A stretch of 64,000 bases of DNA. It comes from Flavobacterium chilense (GTDB lineage Bacteria; Bacteroidota; Bacteroidia; Flavobacteriales; Flavobacteriaceae). The DNA is taken from assembly GCF_001602525.1 (NCBI RefSeq), contig NZ_LSYT01000001.1, positions 806,001 to 870,000 on the forward strand, written 5' to 3'. A program made the position numbers and the translations under genes. Positions 17,468 to 25,973 of the stretch are shown here, in pieces (positions within the stretch are counted from its first letter, which is position 1; every line of letters begins with the position of its first letter). The notes beneath the pieces were generated by a model, which was not told the origin of the DNA, did no database searches, and saw nothing but the letters and a program-made list of their open reading frames with translations.

Positions 17468-20020
17468 TTAACGATATTTCCGATGTTTTTTAATCATTAT
17501 TTTATAAAACTTGTGCTTTACAATTTCGGCAGATATGATATAGGTTGCAATCAGTAAAAACATCCATACATAAAGCATAAATGGTAATTTTACAAAATCG
17601 AACCATTCTGAAAATGGCGTAAAAGGCAATGCCAGCACAAATAAGACAATTACAGCAGTTGCAATGGTTAAATATTTACCAGGCAGGCTTTTAAAAAATG
17701 GTAATCTGGTTCTAACAACCAATACAATTAAGGTTGCCGAAATTACAGATTCTATGAACCAGGCTGTTTGAAATTCTTTTTCCTTGGCATGAAAAATAAA
17801 CAACAGAATACCAAACATCAGAAAATCAAAAACGGAACTTAAAAGGCCAAAAACAATCATAAACTTTCTGATAAAGGCTATATCCCAACGTTGTGGTGCC
17901 TGAATATTTAATTCGTCGACACGGTCTGTGGCAATAGCCATTTCCGGAAAATCCGTTAAAAGATTAGTCAGTAAAATTTGTTTGGGTAATAAAGGTAAAA
18001 ACGGCAAAAATAAAGAGGCACCTGCCATACTAAACATATTCCCGAAATTGGCACTGGTTGCCATAAAGATATATTTCATGGTATTGGTAAATGTTTTTCT
18101 GCCTTCGACAATACCATTTGTCAAAACTCCCAGATCCTGACTCAATAATACAATATCTGCGGCTTCTTTGGCTACATCTACTGCCGTATCTACAGATATT
18201 CCCACATCTGCAGTATGCAGCGCCGGAGCATCATTTATACCATCGCCCATAAAACCTACTACATTTCCTCCGCTTTTTAATATAGATATAATACGTTCTT
18301 TTTGGTTGGGTTCAACTTCTGCAAAAATATCGGTACGGGTTGCCTGATGCATGAGTGCGGCTTTGGTCATTTTTTGCAATTCGGCACCAGTCAATATTTT
18401 GGGATCTTTTATGCCTACCTGCAAAGCCAGACTTTTTGCTACAAGGGCGTTATCTCCGGTAATAATTTTTAGTTTTACTCCCAGTGTATTCAGTTTTGCA
18501 ATTATAGCTTCTACATTTGGTTTTGGCGGATCAAATAAGGTTATAAATCCTAAAAAGATCATATCTTTTTCATCGTCACGGGTAAATCCTTTTGCATCAG
18601 AAACGGGTTTGTAAGCTACGCCTAAAGTTCTGAAACCAGCTTCGCTTAATTTTTCGTATTGTTCCTGAATCGAGGCTTTAGAATCGGATAGATCAGTTAG
18701 TTTACCTTCGGCAAGTTCAGCCTTACTGCAAATTGCCAATATGGAATTTAAAGCACCTTTGGTTATGGCCAGATTTTCTTTTTCTCCTTTTACTACTATC
18801 GTTAAACGTTTTCGGATAAAGTCGTACGGAATCTCTGATTGTACTGTAAATGCATTGGATGTTTCTTTATAGGCCAGACAAATTGCTTCGTCGATTGGGT
18901 TTCTAAATCCTTGTTGCATAGAGGCATTTAACCACGCATATTGCAATACTTTATCATTATGGTTTCCGCTGATGTCCAGTGTATCTTTTAAATTTACTTT
19001 TCCTGCGGTTATGGTTCCTGTTTTATCTGAACAAAGAATATTCATACTTCCGATATTTTCAATCGAAGAAAGGCGTTTTACAATTACTTGTAATTTAGCC
19101 ATTCGTTTTGCTCCTGTCGAAAGATTAACGCTAATAATCGCAGGAAGTAACTGTGGTGTCAATCCTACCGCAAGTGCCAGCGAAAATAAAAAGGAATCCA
19201 GTATGGGTTTATGAAGAAAAACGTTTACACCAAAAATAATAATAACAAGAACCAGTGTAACTTCCATAAGCAAATATCCAAATTTGCGTATTCCGAGTTC
19301 GAAATCTGTTTCTGGTGCTTTTAACTGAAGATTGGTGGATATTTTCCCGAATTCTGTTTGTTTTCCGGTTGCCATTACCAGTGCTGTTGCTTTTCCGCTA
19401 ATAACACTTGCTCCCATAAACAAAGTATTGCTTCTTTTAGAAAGTACAGTATCTGCCGGAAGTGGTTTACCACTACTCTTTTCTACCGGAAAGGTTTCTC
19501 CGGTAAAAGCGGCTTCATCGACAAATAATTCTTTTGAATCTATAATCAGACAATCGCCAGGAATAATATCGCCGGCTGATAATGTGACTATATCGCCCGG
19601 AACGACTTCTTCTACGGCTATCTCTTTTGAAGTTCCGCTGCGGATAACCCTGCATTTTAAGCGAACCATTTTCAATAGTTCTTTTACGGCATTTGCTGCT
19701 CCTTTTTCCTGCCAAAAACCAAGAAGACTGCTTAATATTATAATGCAGAGAATTATTAAGGTATCTGAAATGTCTCCTAAACCTGCAGATAGTATCGCAG
19801 CGATAATAAGTAAAATGGTGATGGGACTTTTAAACTGCGAAATAAACAGAATAAACATCGAAGTGTTGGCATTACTTTTTAAGGTATTGGGACCATATTG
19901 TTTCAATCTTCTCGGGACTTCTGAATCTTCGAGTCCTTTTGCCCCTGCATTTACTTTTTTATAAGCGTCTTCAATACTTAAATCCCAAAAACTGTTTTCG
20001 ACATCAGAATTACTTTCCAT
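17468..20020 (-). CDS. mgtA: Magnesium-translocating P-type ATPase
   Basis: An 850-residue P-type ATPase of the MgtA/MgtB (type IIIB) group, which imports Mg2+ at the inner membrane. The N-terminal cation-ATPase domain includes RRLKQYGPNTLKS, the actuator loop has FTGETFPVEK, the phosphorylation motif is CSDKTGTIT, and the hinge motif is MGDGINDAPAL. About ten membrane helices are present, with the last four in the C-terminal domain. Length matches the family. The gene stands alone with a ~250-base upstream gap on the 3' side and 107 bases to the HxlR gene; no Mg2+-sensing leader structure was identified. Other P-type specificity is possible, but the overall pattern fits MgtA best. Confidence 0.9.
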   Translation of the reverse strand: MESNSDVENSFWDLSIEDAYKKVNAGAKGLEDSEVPRRLKQYGPNTLKSNANTSMFILFISQFKSPITILLIIAAILSAGLGDISDTLIILCIIILSSLLGFWQEKGAANAVKELLKMVRLKCRVIRSGTSKEIAVEEVVPGDIVTLSAGDIIPGDCLIIDSKELFVDEAAFTGETFPVEKSSGKPLPADTVLSKRSNTLFMGASVISGKATALVMATGKQTEFGKISTNLQLKAPETDFELGIRKFGYLLMEVTLVLVIIIFGVNVFLHKPILDSFLFSLALAVGLTPQLLPAIISVNLSTGAKRMAKLQVIVKRLSSIENIGSMNILCSDKTGTITAGKVNLKDTLDISGNHNDKVLQYAWLNASMQQGFRNPIDEAICLAYKETSNAFTVQSEIPYDFIRKRLTIVVKGEKENLAITKGALNSILAICSKAELAEGKLTDLSDSKASIQEQYEKLSEAGFRTLGVAYKPVSDAKGFTRDDEKDMIFLGFITLFDPPKPNVEAIIAKLNTLGVKLKIITGDNALVAKSLALQVGIKDPKILTGAELQKMTKAALMHQATRTDIFAEVEPNQKERIISILKSGGNVVGFMGDGINDAPALHTADVGISVDTAVDVAKEAADIVLLSQDLGVLTNGIVEGRKTFTNTMKYIFMATSANFGNMFSMAGASLFLPFLPLLPKQILLTNLLTDFPEMAIATDRVDELNIQAPQRWDIAFIRKFMIVFGLLSSVFDFLMFGILLFIFHAKEKEFQTAWFIESVISATLIVLVVRTRLPFFKSLPGKYLTIATAVIVLFVLALPFTPFSEWFDFVKLPFMLYVWMFLLIATYIISAEIVKHKFYKIMIKKHRKYR

Positions 20021-20127
20021 AAATTGCCCATTAAATGATTCTTATAAAGGTAATCAAAAACTTACTAATCTTTTTATCATTTAACTTATACAATTTTAAA
20101 AGGATGGAGCTTTCGAAATTGAAACTG

Positions 20128-20502
20128 TTACGACTCTGTTTCCTGCATTTGATTCTCGATAATCATTTTTAGCTGAGGCGCAAATTCAAGTCCCCATTTG
20201 TCAAGCGCAGAAATTAAAGGCATTAGAGATTCTCCGGATGCTGTTAGATAATATTCTACTTTTAGGGGAATTTCATTGTAAACTGTTTTTCCTAAAAGTC
20301 CGTGACATTCCAACTCTTTTAATTGATTTTGCAACACACGTTTGGTAATACCATTAATGGCACTAACAAGGTCTTTAGGTCGTTTTATACCTTTTGAGAT
20401 TTCATCCAGCAAACAAAATTTCCATTTAGAACCCACTACTTCCATGGCAACATTAAGTCCGCAATTATAATCAATGGGTATTTTTCGCTGATACATATTC
20501 AT
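20128..20502 (-). CDS. HxlR-family transcriptional regulator
   Basis: A 124-residue winged-helix regulator. The family signature starts with a cysteine in YNCGLNVAMEVVGSKWKF, then LLDEISKGIKRPKDL and the recognition region ITKRVLQNQLKELECHGL. HxlR proteins commonly control a neighbouring oxidoreductase in response to electrophiles or thiol stress. It is divergent from a flavodoxin-fold quinone reductase with an inverted repeat between them, so it most likely regulates that gene and itself. A conserved N-terminal Cys is the usual redox-sensing residue in homologues. Confidence 0.93.
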   Translation of the reverse strand: MNMYQRKIPIDYNCGLNVAMEVVGSKWKFCLLDEISKGIKRPKDLVSAINGITKRVLQNQLKELECHGLLGKTVYNEIPLKVEYYLTASGESLMPLISALDKWGLEFAPQLKMIIENQMQETES

Positions 20503-20555
20503 TTCTTTTTAGAGTACAAAAGTAAAGACAAATGCTGTTTTTATGCTAAAAATCG

Positions 20556-20577
20556 ATAGTGATTAATTTATCACTAT
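20556..20577. promoter_or_regulatory. Inverted repeat between hxlR-like and reductase genes, candidate operator
   Basis: The 8-bp arms ATAGTGAT and ATCACTAT are separated by six bases in the divergent intergenic region. A TAnnTTTG-type box characteristic of Bacteroidetes -7 promoter elements (TATGTTTG) lies at 20605-20612, 28 bases to the right and 42 bases before the reductase start. The repeat is thus positioned to block that promoter. Confidence 0.6.
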
Positions 20578-20653
20578 ATGATTAATTCGTCCCTTATTGT
20601 TCTATATGTTTGAAGTTTACATATTTGTTGCTTTAAATTTTAATACCTATCAA

Positions 20654-21187
20654 ATGAAAACACTTGTAATTATAGTTCATCCAAAAATTGAAAATTCTGT
20701 AATAAACAAAAGATGGATCGAAGAATTAAATAAATATCCTGATCAATATACACTTCATGATTTGTATGCTGTATATCCTGATGAAAAAATTGATTTTGAA
20801 AAAGAACAACAGTTAATCGAACATCATGATACCATTGTATTTCAGTTTCCGTTATATTGGTTCAATTGCCCGCCACTCTTAAAAAAATGGCTTGATGAAG
20901 TATTGTTGTACGGATGGGCTTATGGCAGTAAAAGTGGTTATAAAGTAGCTGGAAAGAAAATTGCTTTGTCTGTTTCTGCGGGTATTAATGAGGAAGATTA
21001 CAGTGAAAACGGAAAATATAAATATACGTTAGAACAACTTACTGCTCCTTTTGAAGTTACTTTTAATTACATAAAAGCTGACTACAAATCTTTATTTGCT
21101 TTTTATGGTGCTGAACATAATGCGATTGAAGAAAGAATCGAAAAGAACGCACTGGATTATATTTCATTTTTAGAATCGCTTCAATAA
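20654..21187 (+). CDS. NAD(P)H oxidoreductase, flavodoxin-fold (MdaB/KefF-like quinone reductase)
   Basis: Flavin-dependent NAD(P)H quinone reductase of 177 residues. The fold starts at MKTLVIIVHPKIENSVINKR, which binds the FMN/FAD phosphate, and includes FQFPLYWFNCPPLLKKWLDE and VLLYGWAYG, both strong signatures of the family. I chose ATG 20654 over an upstream frame start at 20597 because the upstream 19 residues are not part of the domain and overlap the promoter-like box. It is divergent from an HxlR regulator, the usual arrangement for detoxifying reductases. It ends 25 bases before a strong terminator. Confidence 0.9.
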   Translation: MKTLVIIVHPKIENSVINKRWIEELNKYPDQYTLHDLYAVYPDEKIDFEKEQQLIEHHDTIVFQFPLYWFNCPPLLKKWLDEVLLYGWAYGSKSGYKVAGKKIALSVSAGINEEDYSENGKYKYTLEQLTAPFEVTFNYIKADYKSLFAFYGAEHNAIEERIEKNALDYISFLESLQ

Positions 21188-21211
21188 TGTGTAATTACAA
21201 TACTGAAAACT

Positions 21212-21250
21212 AAAAGCCCCTTTACCAATTTGGTAAAGGGGCTTTTTTTC
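21212..21250 (+). terminator. Bidirectional terminator between reductase and B12 operon
   Basis: The stem AAAGCCCCTTTACC with GGTAAAGGGGCTTT surrounds a short AATT loop and is followed by a T run. It serves the plus-strand reductase and, because an A run precedes it, plausibly also the minus-strand operon that ends at 21275. Confidence 0.9.
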
Positions 21251-21274
21251 TATCATTCAGTAATCAATACCTGA

Positions 21275-23557
21275 TTAATTCTTGATAAATTTCTGTACAT
21301 AATTGGCTTTATCAGTCACCACATTAATAATGTACAATCCTTTTACAAAAGCGCTTACATTGACTTGGTTGTTGTTAAACTGTGTATGGATTGTTTTTCC
21401 TGACACATCATAAACTGTAACCTGCAACACCTGATCTTCGGTCTGAATATTCAGAATTTCAGAAACCGGATTAGGATAAATGGCTAATTTGACTTTTGTA
21501 AAATCACCTGTTCCTAAATTAGTTGATGCATTGACTGTAATTGATTTTTCGACTACTTTTCCGTTAGAGTTAAAACTTATTACTACTGTCGCATCACCTG
21601 ACGTTTTAGGCGTTAAAACCAGCTCGTCATTTGTATTTATGACTGCAGAAACAACAGCTGTATCACTATTTGATTTTACTGTTTTTACAATGGCTACTGC
21701 TAAATTATCATCATCTGAAACCACTGTTTTTAAATCAATTACAGTTGGATTATTTACTGAAACCTGCGAAGGCAAAGTACTGCTAATTACCGGTGCTGCA
21801 TTATCAGGGAAAACTGTTATAGCTGGAAACCAGTAATAATCGTTTAAAATTTTGGTATCAATTAAACTTCCTGTATTACTGTATGTATGAATCCAGTTTT
21901 TCTGAAAATGTGCCAGATAACCACTTTCTGTTGTATTAACAATTAAATTATCAGTTATCGGATCAAGACGTAATGCCGCACCGTAAGGAATTTGTTTGTA
22001 TGTTCCTGTTTGCCCCGGAAGTGTGGCAAAATTTTCATTAAATGTTTTTGTATTGATATCAAATTTTACAATTTGTATTCCTGATGTAAAAGAATTTACA
22101 GAGTTCATCCAAAACAAAGCGTTTTGTTTGGTACTGTAGGTAAAACTTCCTGCATTCCAGGCACCCCATGATCCTAAATATTTAGTGGTTGGAATTGCAT
22201 ATTCGGTTGCAACAAAAGTTATCGGATCGATATTAATTATTTTTTGATTCTGGATTCCCCAAACGCTTCCGTCTTTCGCTTGTGTAACTGAATGAAATGC
22301 TCCTGTAATGGTTTTAATAACGGTATTCGTTTTTGGATCAATTACCAGAATTCCAGCATTTTGTTTTACAGCAAACACATATTGAGAGGTACGAATCATA
22401 TTTCCGATCTGTCCTGCATATGTGCTTCCGCCTCCTGTTCCTGTTACCATATCTCCTACCTTCATGTTGGCAATATCAAAAGCAAAAACACCGTTTGATG
22501 CACCTATGTAACCTGTATTTTTATCTACTCCAATAAAAGAGCGCCCGTCTCCTCCACCAATATTATCAAATCCGGCAATTTTTTTCATTGTTAATGCATC
22601 GGCTACCACCAATCTTCCTCCCGGAGTATATTGGGTATCTCCGCCATCTGCAGCTTGCTTAGAAATAAAATAAAATTTGTCTCCGTAAATGGTTCCGTAT
22701 TGTGTAGTAGCTCCAAAAGCCTTATTCTCATTCTTGGTACTGTAAACGCGATAGTTGATATTTCCTGTATTATCAACAAAATTTACTGATCCGTTTGTAT
22801 GTCCAAACCATTCTTCGTTTACTACAAAATACCCTTTTGTAAAATCTATAGCATTCACATAAGGCGTAACCGGGGTAAATGTTGTTACGGTTGGTTCCTG
22901 AGCAAATAAAACATTAAAATTCCATACATCCCAAGAACCATTTTGTAAAACCCTGCTTGATGCTCCCAATCCGGAGTAATCAAAATCATCCTCAACAGCA
23001 TCTCTCACCCAATAAGACCAATATCCTTTGGATGTCCATCCTGATTGCCAGTGATCATTGGCATCAATTACAGTATATTCATCGAAGTCGTAAGACGTTG
23101 AATTTACAATACCATCTACAGGATAATAAGGATAAGTAACATTTCCGCTTTTATAAAGTCCGTTTGTATTTGCACCGTTCAAATCAAAACCTAATCCTCC
23201 AATTGCAGAACCAAACTGTGTTCCCTGATAAAGCAAAGTAAAGAAACGATGATCTGCTTTTGCAATAGCTTTCATCATATCTTCTCCAGTTGCAGTTCCA
23301 TCCCATCTAAAACCCCAGATTAAGGCATCAGAATTTTTGCCATCATTCCATTGAACCGCAAACGCAGCCTGATTAGAACCTGTACCTACCCAATATTGAA
23401 TATCAGCAAAAGTTGTTGTTGCAGCGCTTTTACTTTGCTGTTTTTTAGTCGTTGTTGTTGGTTTTAAATCATTTCTGGGTACCCCCTGTACGGTAATTTG
23501 TGCATTGCTCAGAAATGAAAAGAACAATAATAGTATTAAAAGGTAATTTTTCTTCAT
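21275..23557 (-). CDS. Secreted DUF5074-like protein with type IX secretion sorting domain, B12 operon
   Basis: A 760-residue exported protein. It has a signal peptide ending in SNAQ, and a ~200-residue N-terminal domain (WVGTGSNQAAFAVQWNDG and GFRWDGTATGEDMM). A central beta-propeller-like DUF5074 region follows (about 230-590), then an Ig-like domain (about 600-680) and a C-terminal type A sorting domain that begins near AIYPNPVSEILNIQ and ends YVQKFIKN. Such sorting domains send proteins through the type IX secretion system to the cell surface. It is the last gene of an operon headed by a cobalamin riboswitch and a BtuB-like receptor. A role in binding B12 or its carriers at the surface is therefore likely but inferred. 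Confidence 0.8.
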   Translation of the reverse strand: MKKNYLLILLLFFSFLSNAQITVQGVPRNDLKPTTTTKKQQSKSAATTTFADIQYWVGTGSNQAAFAVQWNDGKNSDALIWGFRWDGTATGEDMMKAIAKADHRFFTLLYQGTQFGSAIGGLGFDLNGANTNGLYKSGNVTYPYYPVDGIVNSTSYDFDEYTVIDANDHWQSGWTSKGYWSYWVRDAVEDDFDYSGLGASSRVLQNGSWDVWNFNVLFAQEPTVTTFTPVTPYVNAIDFTKGYFVVNEEWFGHTNGSVNFVDNTGNINYRVYSTKNENKAFGATTQYGTIYGDKFYFISKQAADGGDTQYTPGGRLVVADALTMKKIAGFDNIGGGDGRSFIGVDKNTGYIGASNGVFAFDIANMKVGDMVTGTGGGSTYAGQIGNMIRTSQYVFAVKQNAGILVIDPKTNTVIKTITGAFHSVTQAKDGSVWGIQNQKIINIDPITFVATEYAIPTTKYLGSWGAWNAGSFTYSTKQNALFWMNSVNSFTSGIQIVKFDINTKTFNENFATLPGQTGTYKQIPYGAALRLDPITDNLIVNTTESGYLAHFQKNWIHTYSNTGSLIDTKILNDYYWFPAITVFPDNAAPVISSTLPSQVSVNNPTVIDLKTVVSDDDNLAVAIVKTVKSNSDTAVVSAVINTNDELVLTPKTSGDATVVISFNSNGKVVEKSITVNASTNLGTGDFTKVKLAIYPNPVSEILNIQTEDQVLQVTVYDVSGKTIHTQFNNNQVNVSAFVKGLYIINVVTDKANYVQKFIKN

Positions 23558-23579
23558 ATTATATTTAATTTAAAATTTA

Positions 23580-24791
23580 TTATTTAAGGTATAAGTCATA
23601 AGCTCCTGAAACTTCTGTCGAAACTTCTCCCAGCCATCCGGCTTCCTGATTAATTCCGGTGTATACTTTAACGAAATCTATTCCCGGTAGTTTTACATAT
23701 TTTCCGTCTTTATCTACAGCCCACGAAATATCGATATTAGAACCTTCATCGTTATTTGGGGCATTATCGGCATAACCAAAATCGAACGATTTGCCTACCC
23801 AATAATTTCCAGCACCACTCTGATCGTAAAAATTGTCTGCAATTCTTGTCCCTTTCAGGCTGTATGATGCTTCAGAAATCCATAAGGGATAATAGCTCTG
23901 ATCGTGAAATGTGTTTCTGGTTTTATAACCTAATTTTCCCTGATTATCCTGCCATTTAATATATTCTGTATCAGTTTGCCAGAATTCTTCTCCTGCAACC
24001 GGCTGTTTATTAGGGTCCGGTTTAAAGTAAGTAATGCTGTAATTCTTGATAGTAGTATTTTTAAAATACTCGCTTCCTGCTATTTCATACCACTCGTCTT
24101 CATCAGGCTTTCCGTTTTTGTTTTTGTCATAAGCCACCAGAATAATACCCGGTTCGCATGATCCTGAACGTGCTTCATTAGCTTCATTACCCCAAAATGC
24201 ATTTCCTAAAATCTTAAAATCACGACCATTCATATTTGGAATTGTATGATCGAAACCAAATACCACATAACCTCCAAAACCACCCAACGATATCATGCTG
24301 GTGTTTGAACCAACAATGGCTTTTTTTGCTCCACTGATCAGATTGGCATCCGTATTTCCGGGCAGATACTTTGGAATTTCATTAGTAAACTGGCCCACTG
24401 CAGGACGATAATCAAATACATTTGATATATATTTACTATAAGTTCCCGTTTCTTTTGTGACATTGATTGATGATGTGTAGGTTTTCACCATTCCGTTTAC
24501 TTCTAATTTTAAAGTCAGTGTATAGTTTTTTAAATACGGACTAATAAAATCCAATTGGGCACTTTGGGAAATCACTGAATCATTTGCCATCCAGGTTACT
24601 TGTGAATTCGCAGGCAAGTTTGGAGCAATATTGAGTACTTTAAAGCGGTCTATTGAGTAGGAATCTTTTAGTAATTCTGCCGGAATTCCCAAATCTTCTT
24701 CCTTGTCGGTTCCGCATCCGATAAATCCCAGTAAGAAAACTGACAGTAACGTCATTTTTAAAATTTTAAAAGGATTTTTTTTCATATTCAA
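23580..24791 (-). CDS. Surface lipoprotein of the B12 operon (cell-surface protein, PKD-like N-terminus)
   Basis: A 403-residue predicted lipoprotein: a hydrophobic leader is followed by FLLGFIGC with the lipobox Cys at residue 26. An Ig/PKD-like domain spans about 35-120. A larger domain carries VFDYRPAVGQFTNEIPKY, GGFGGYVVFGFDHTI and an NGKPDEDEWYEIAGSEY stretch with an acidic, Ca-binding-like look. From memory, proteins of this type occur beside btuB in B12 loci of Bacteroidetes. It lies 36 bases after the propeller lipoprotein and 22 before the DUF5074 protein on the same strand. Direct B12 binding is not shown by sequence; operon context is the argument. Confidence 0.7.
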   Translation of the reverse strand: MNMKKNPFKILKMTLLSVFLLGFIGCGTDKEEDLGIPAELLKDSYSIDRFKVLNIAPNLPANSQVTWMANDSVISQSAQLDFISPYLKNYTLTLKLEVNGMVKTYTSSINVTKETGTYSKYISNVFDYRPAVGQFTNEIPKYLPGNTDANLISGAKKAIVGSNTSMISLGGFGGYVVFGFDHTIPNMNGRDFKILGNAFWGNEANEARSGSCEPGIILVAYDKNKNGKPDEDEWYEIAGSEYFKNTTIKNYSITYFKPDPNKQPVAGEEFWQTDTEYIKWQDNQGKLGYKTRNTFHDQSYYPLWISEASYSLKGTRIADNFYDQSGAGNYWVGKSFDFGYADNAPNNDEGSNIDISWAVDKDGKYVKLPGIDFVKVYTGINQEAGWLGEVSTEVSGAYDLYLK

Positions 24792-24827
24792 TAAAATTTA
24801 GAATTAATATTTTGTTTCTGTACAGCT

Positions 24828-25973
24828 TTAGTTTTTTGTTATAAAAGCCATGTGTGCCGGAATATTTCCTGCTGTTGTTTTCCACTTCAATTTTCCTTCG
24901 GGAGTAAAACAATAGATATAGCCTGTTACGACATAATTCTGAGCATCGGTAATATAAATTTCTTTTGTTTCAGGATTTACCTGAAGTCCGTACGGAATCA
25001 TAATTTGTTTATCTGTACCGTCCGTGATGATTTTATTCGTAATTACCTTTTTAGTTCTTGTGTCTAATATTCCATAGGTTACTTTATTGCTATTGGTAAG
25101 GTAACTCCATGATACACTGTAGAAATACAATAAATCATCTACCAGGCACATTCCTGAAACCGGAATATCAAGCTGTAATTTCTTTTCATCTGTCTGGCTG
25201 TCAATTACAAATAAATTAGAAGGTGTATTGTAGTAATCTCCTCTTGAACTCACATAAATATCTCCTCTGCTGTCTATTTCCATGCTATTGAGATTTATTC
25301 CCACATCTATTTTTTTGGTTTCGGTAAAGGATTCCAGATCAACTACAGATACTGTTCTGTCATAATTAGGCACCCGGTAACCGCCGGAGTTTGCTACATA
25401 TAATTTTCCGTTGTGCACCACCATTTGTTCGGGTTGATAACCTACTGTGACTTTTCTTTTTATTTCTAATGATGTGGTATCAATTTCGGCAACAAAACCA
25501 ATTTCGGCATTCGGATTGATTGCTACGGGACCTGAATACGAACTCACATAGGCTTTGTTTTTGTAGAAAGCCAGGTAACGGCAATTGGGAATGTCTATTT
25601 TTTTGATGCGTTTTGCCGTCCATTTCTCGATTACTTCTACTTTGTTGGAACAATTTATAACGGCATATACTTTATTTCCGTAGATCTTTATATCATTACC
25701 AACATCTCCAAGCTCTTTTATAACAGTTGGGTTTCGTTCTGAATAAATATCGGTAGTATAGTTTCCTGTTCGGTAATTGAAAATATCAATACTCGCACGG
25801 TTCATTCCCATATTACCTTCATTAAGAAGATAAAAACCTTCTATTTTCCCGTCACTTCTGGGAGCTGCAACACTTTTATCACTGGATGGGAAAATGGTTT
25901 CTTCTTCTCTGCAGGAATTAAAAGCAAGAATTATAAATAAACCGAAAATTATTTTTGTCGTGATCTTTTTCAT
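24828..25973 (-). CDS. BtuG-like beta-propeller lipoprotein, B12 capture
   Basis: Predicted surface lipoprotein of 381 residues, lipobox Cys at residue 21 (LAFNSC). The rest is a seven-bladed YncE/DUF5074-type beta-propeller; blade-like repeats include VEVIEKWTAKRIKKIDIP, VSVVDLESFTETKKIDVG and LFVIDSQTDEKKLQLDIP. In gut Bacteroides, BtuG is a propeller lipoprotein that sits on BtuB and binds cobalamin very tightly; length, fold, lipid anchor and position next to a BtuB-like receptor under a cobalamin riboswitch all agree. Its start overlaps the receptor's stop by four bases, so the two are translationally coupled. Confidence 0.82.
   Translation of the reverse strand: MKKITTKIIFGLFIILAFNSCREEETIFPSSDKSVAAPRSDGKIEGFYLLNEGNMGMNRASIDIFNYRTGNYTTDIYSERNPTVIKELGDVGNDIKIYGNKVYAVINCSNKVEVIEKWTAKRIKKIDIPNCRYLAFYKNKAYVSSYSGPVAINPNAEIGFVAEIDTTSLEIKRKVTVGYQPEQMVVHNGKLYVANSGGYRVPNYDRTVSVVDLESFTETKKIDVGINLNSMEIDSRGDIYVSSRGDYYNTPSNLFVIDSQTDEKKLQLDIPVSGMCLVDDLLYFYSVSWSYLTNSNKVTYGILDTRTKKVITNKIITDGTDKQIMIPYGLQVNPETKEIYITDAQNYVVTGYIYCFTPEGKLKWKTTAGNIPAHMAFITKN

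Noticed and set aside
19332..19964. A 210-residue plus-strand open frame
   Set aside because: It lies entirely antisense to the MgtA coding sequence and its composition is that of a reverse-complement shadow with no domain.
12086..20020. An MgtC-MgtA magnesium operon
   Set aside because: The two genes are separated by a four-gene efflux operon and about 5 kb; nothing shows joint transcription.
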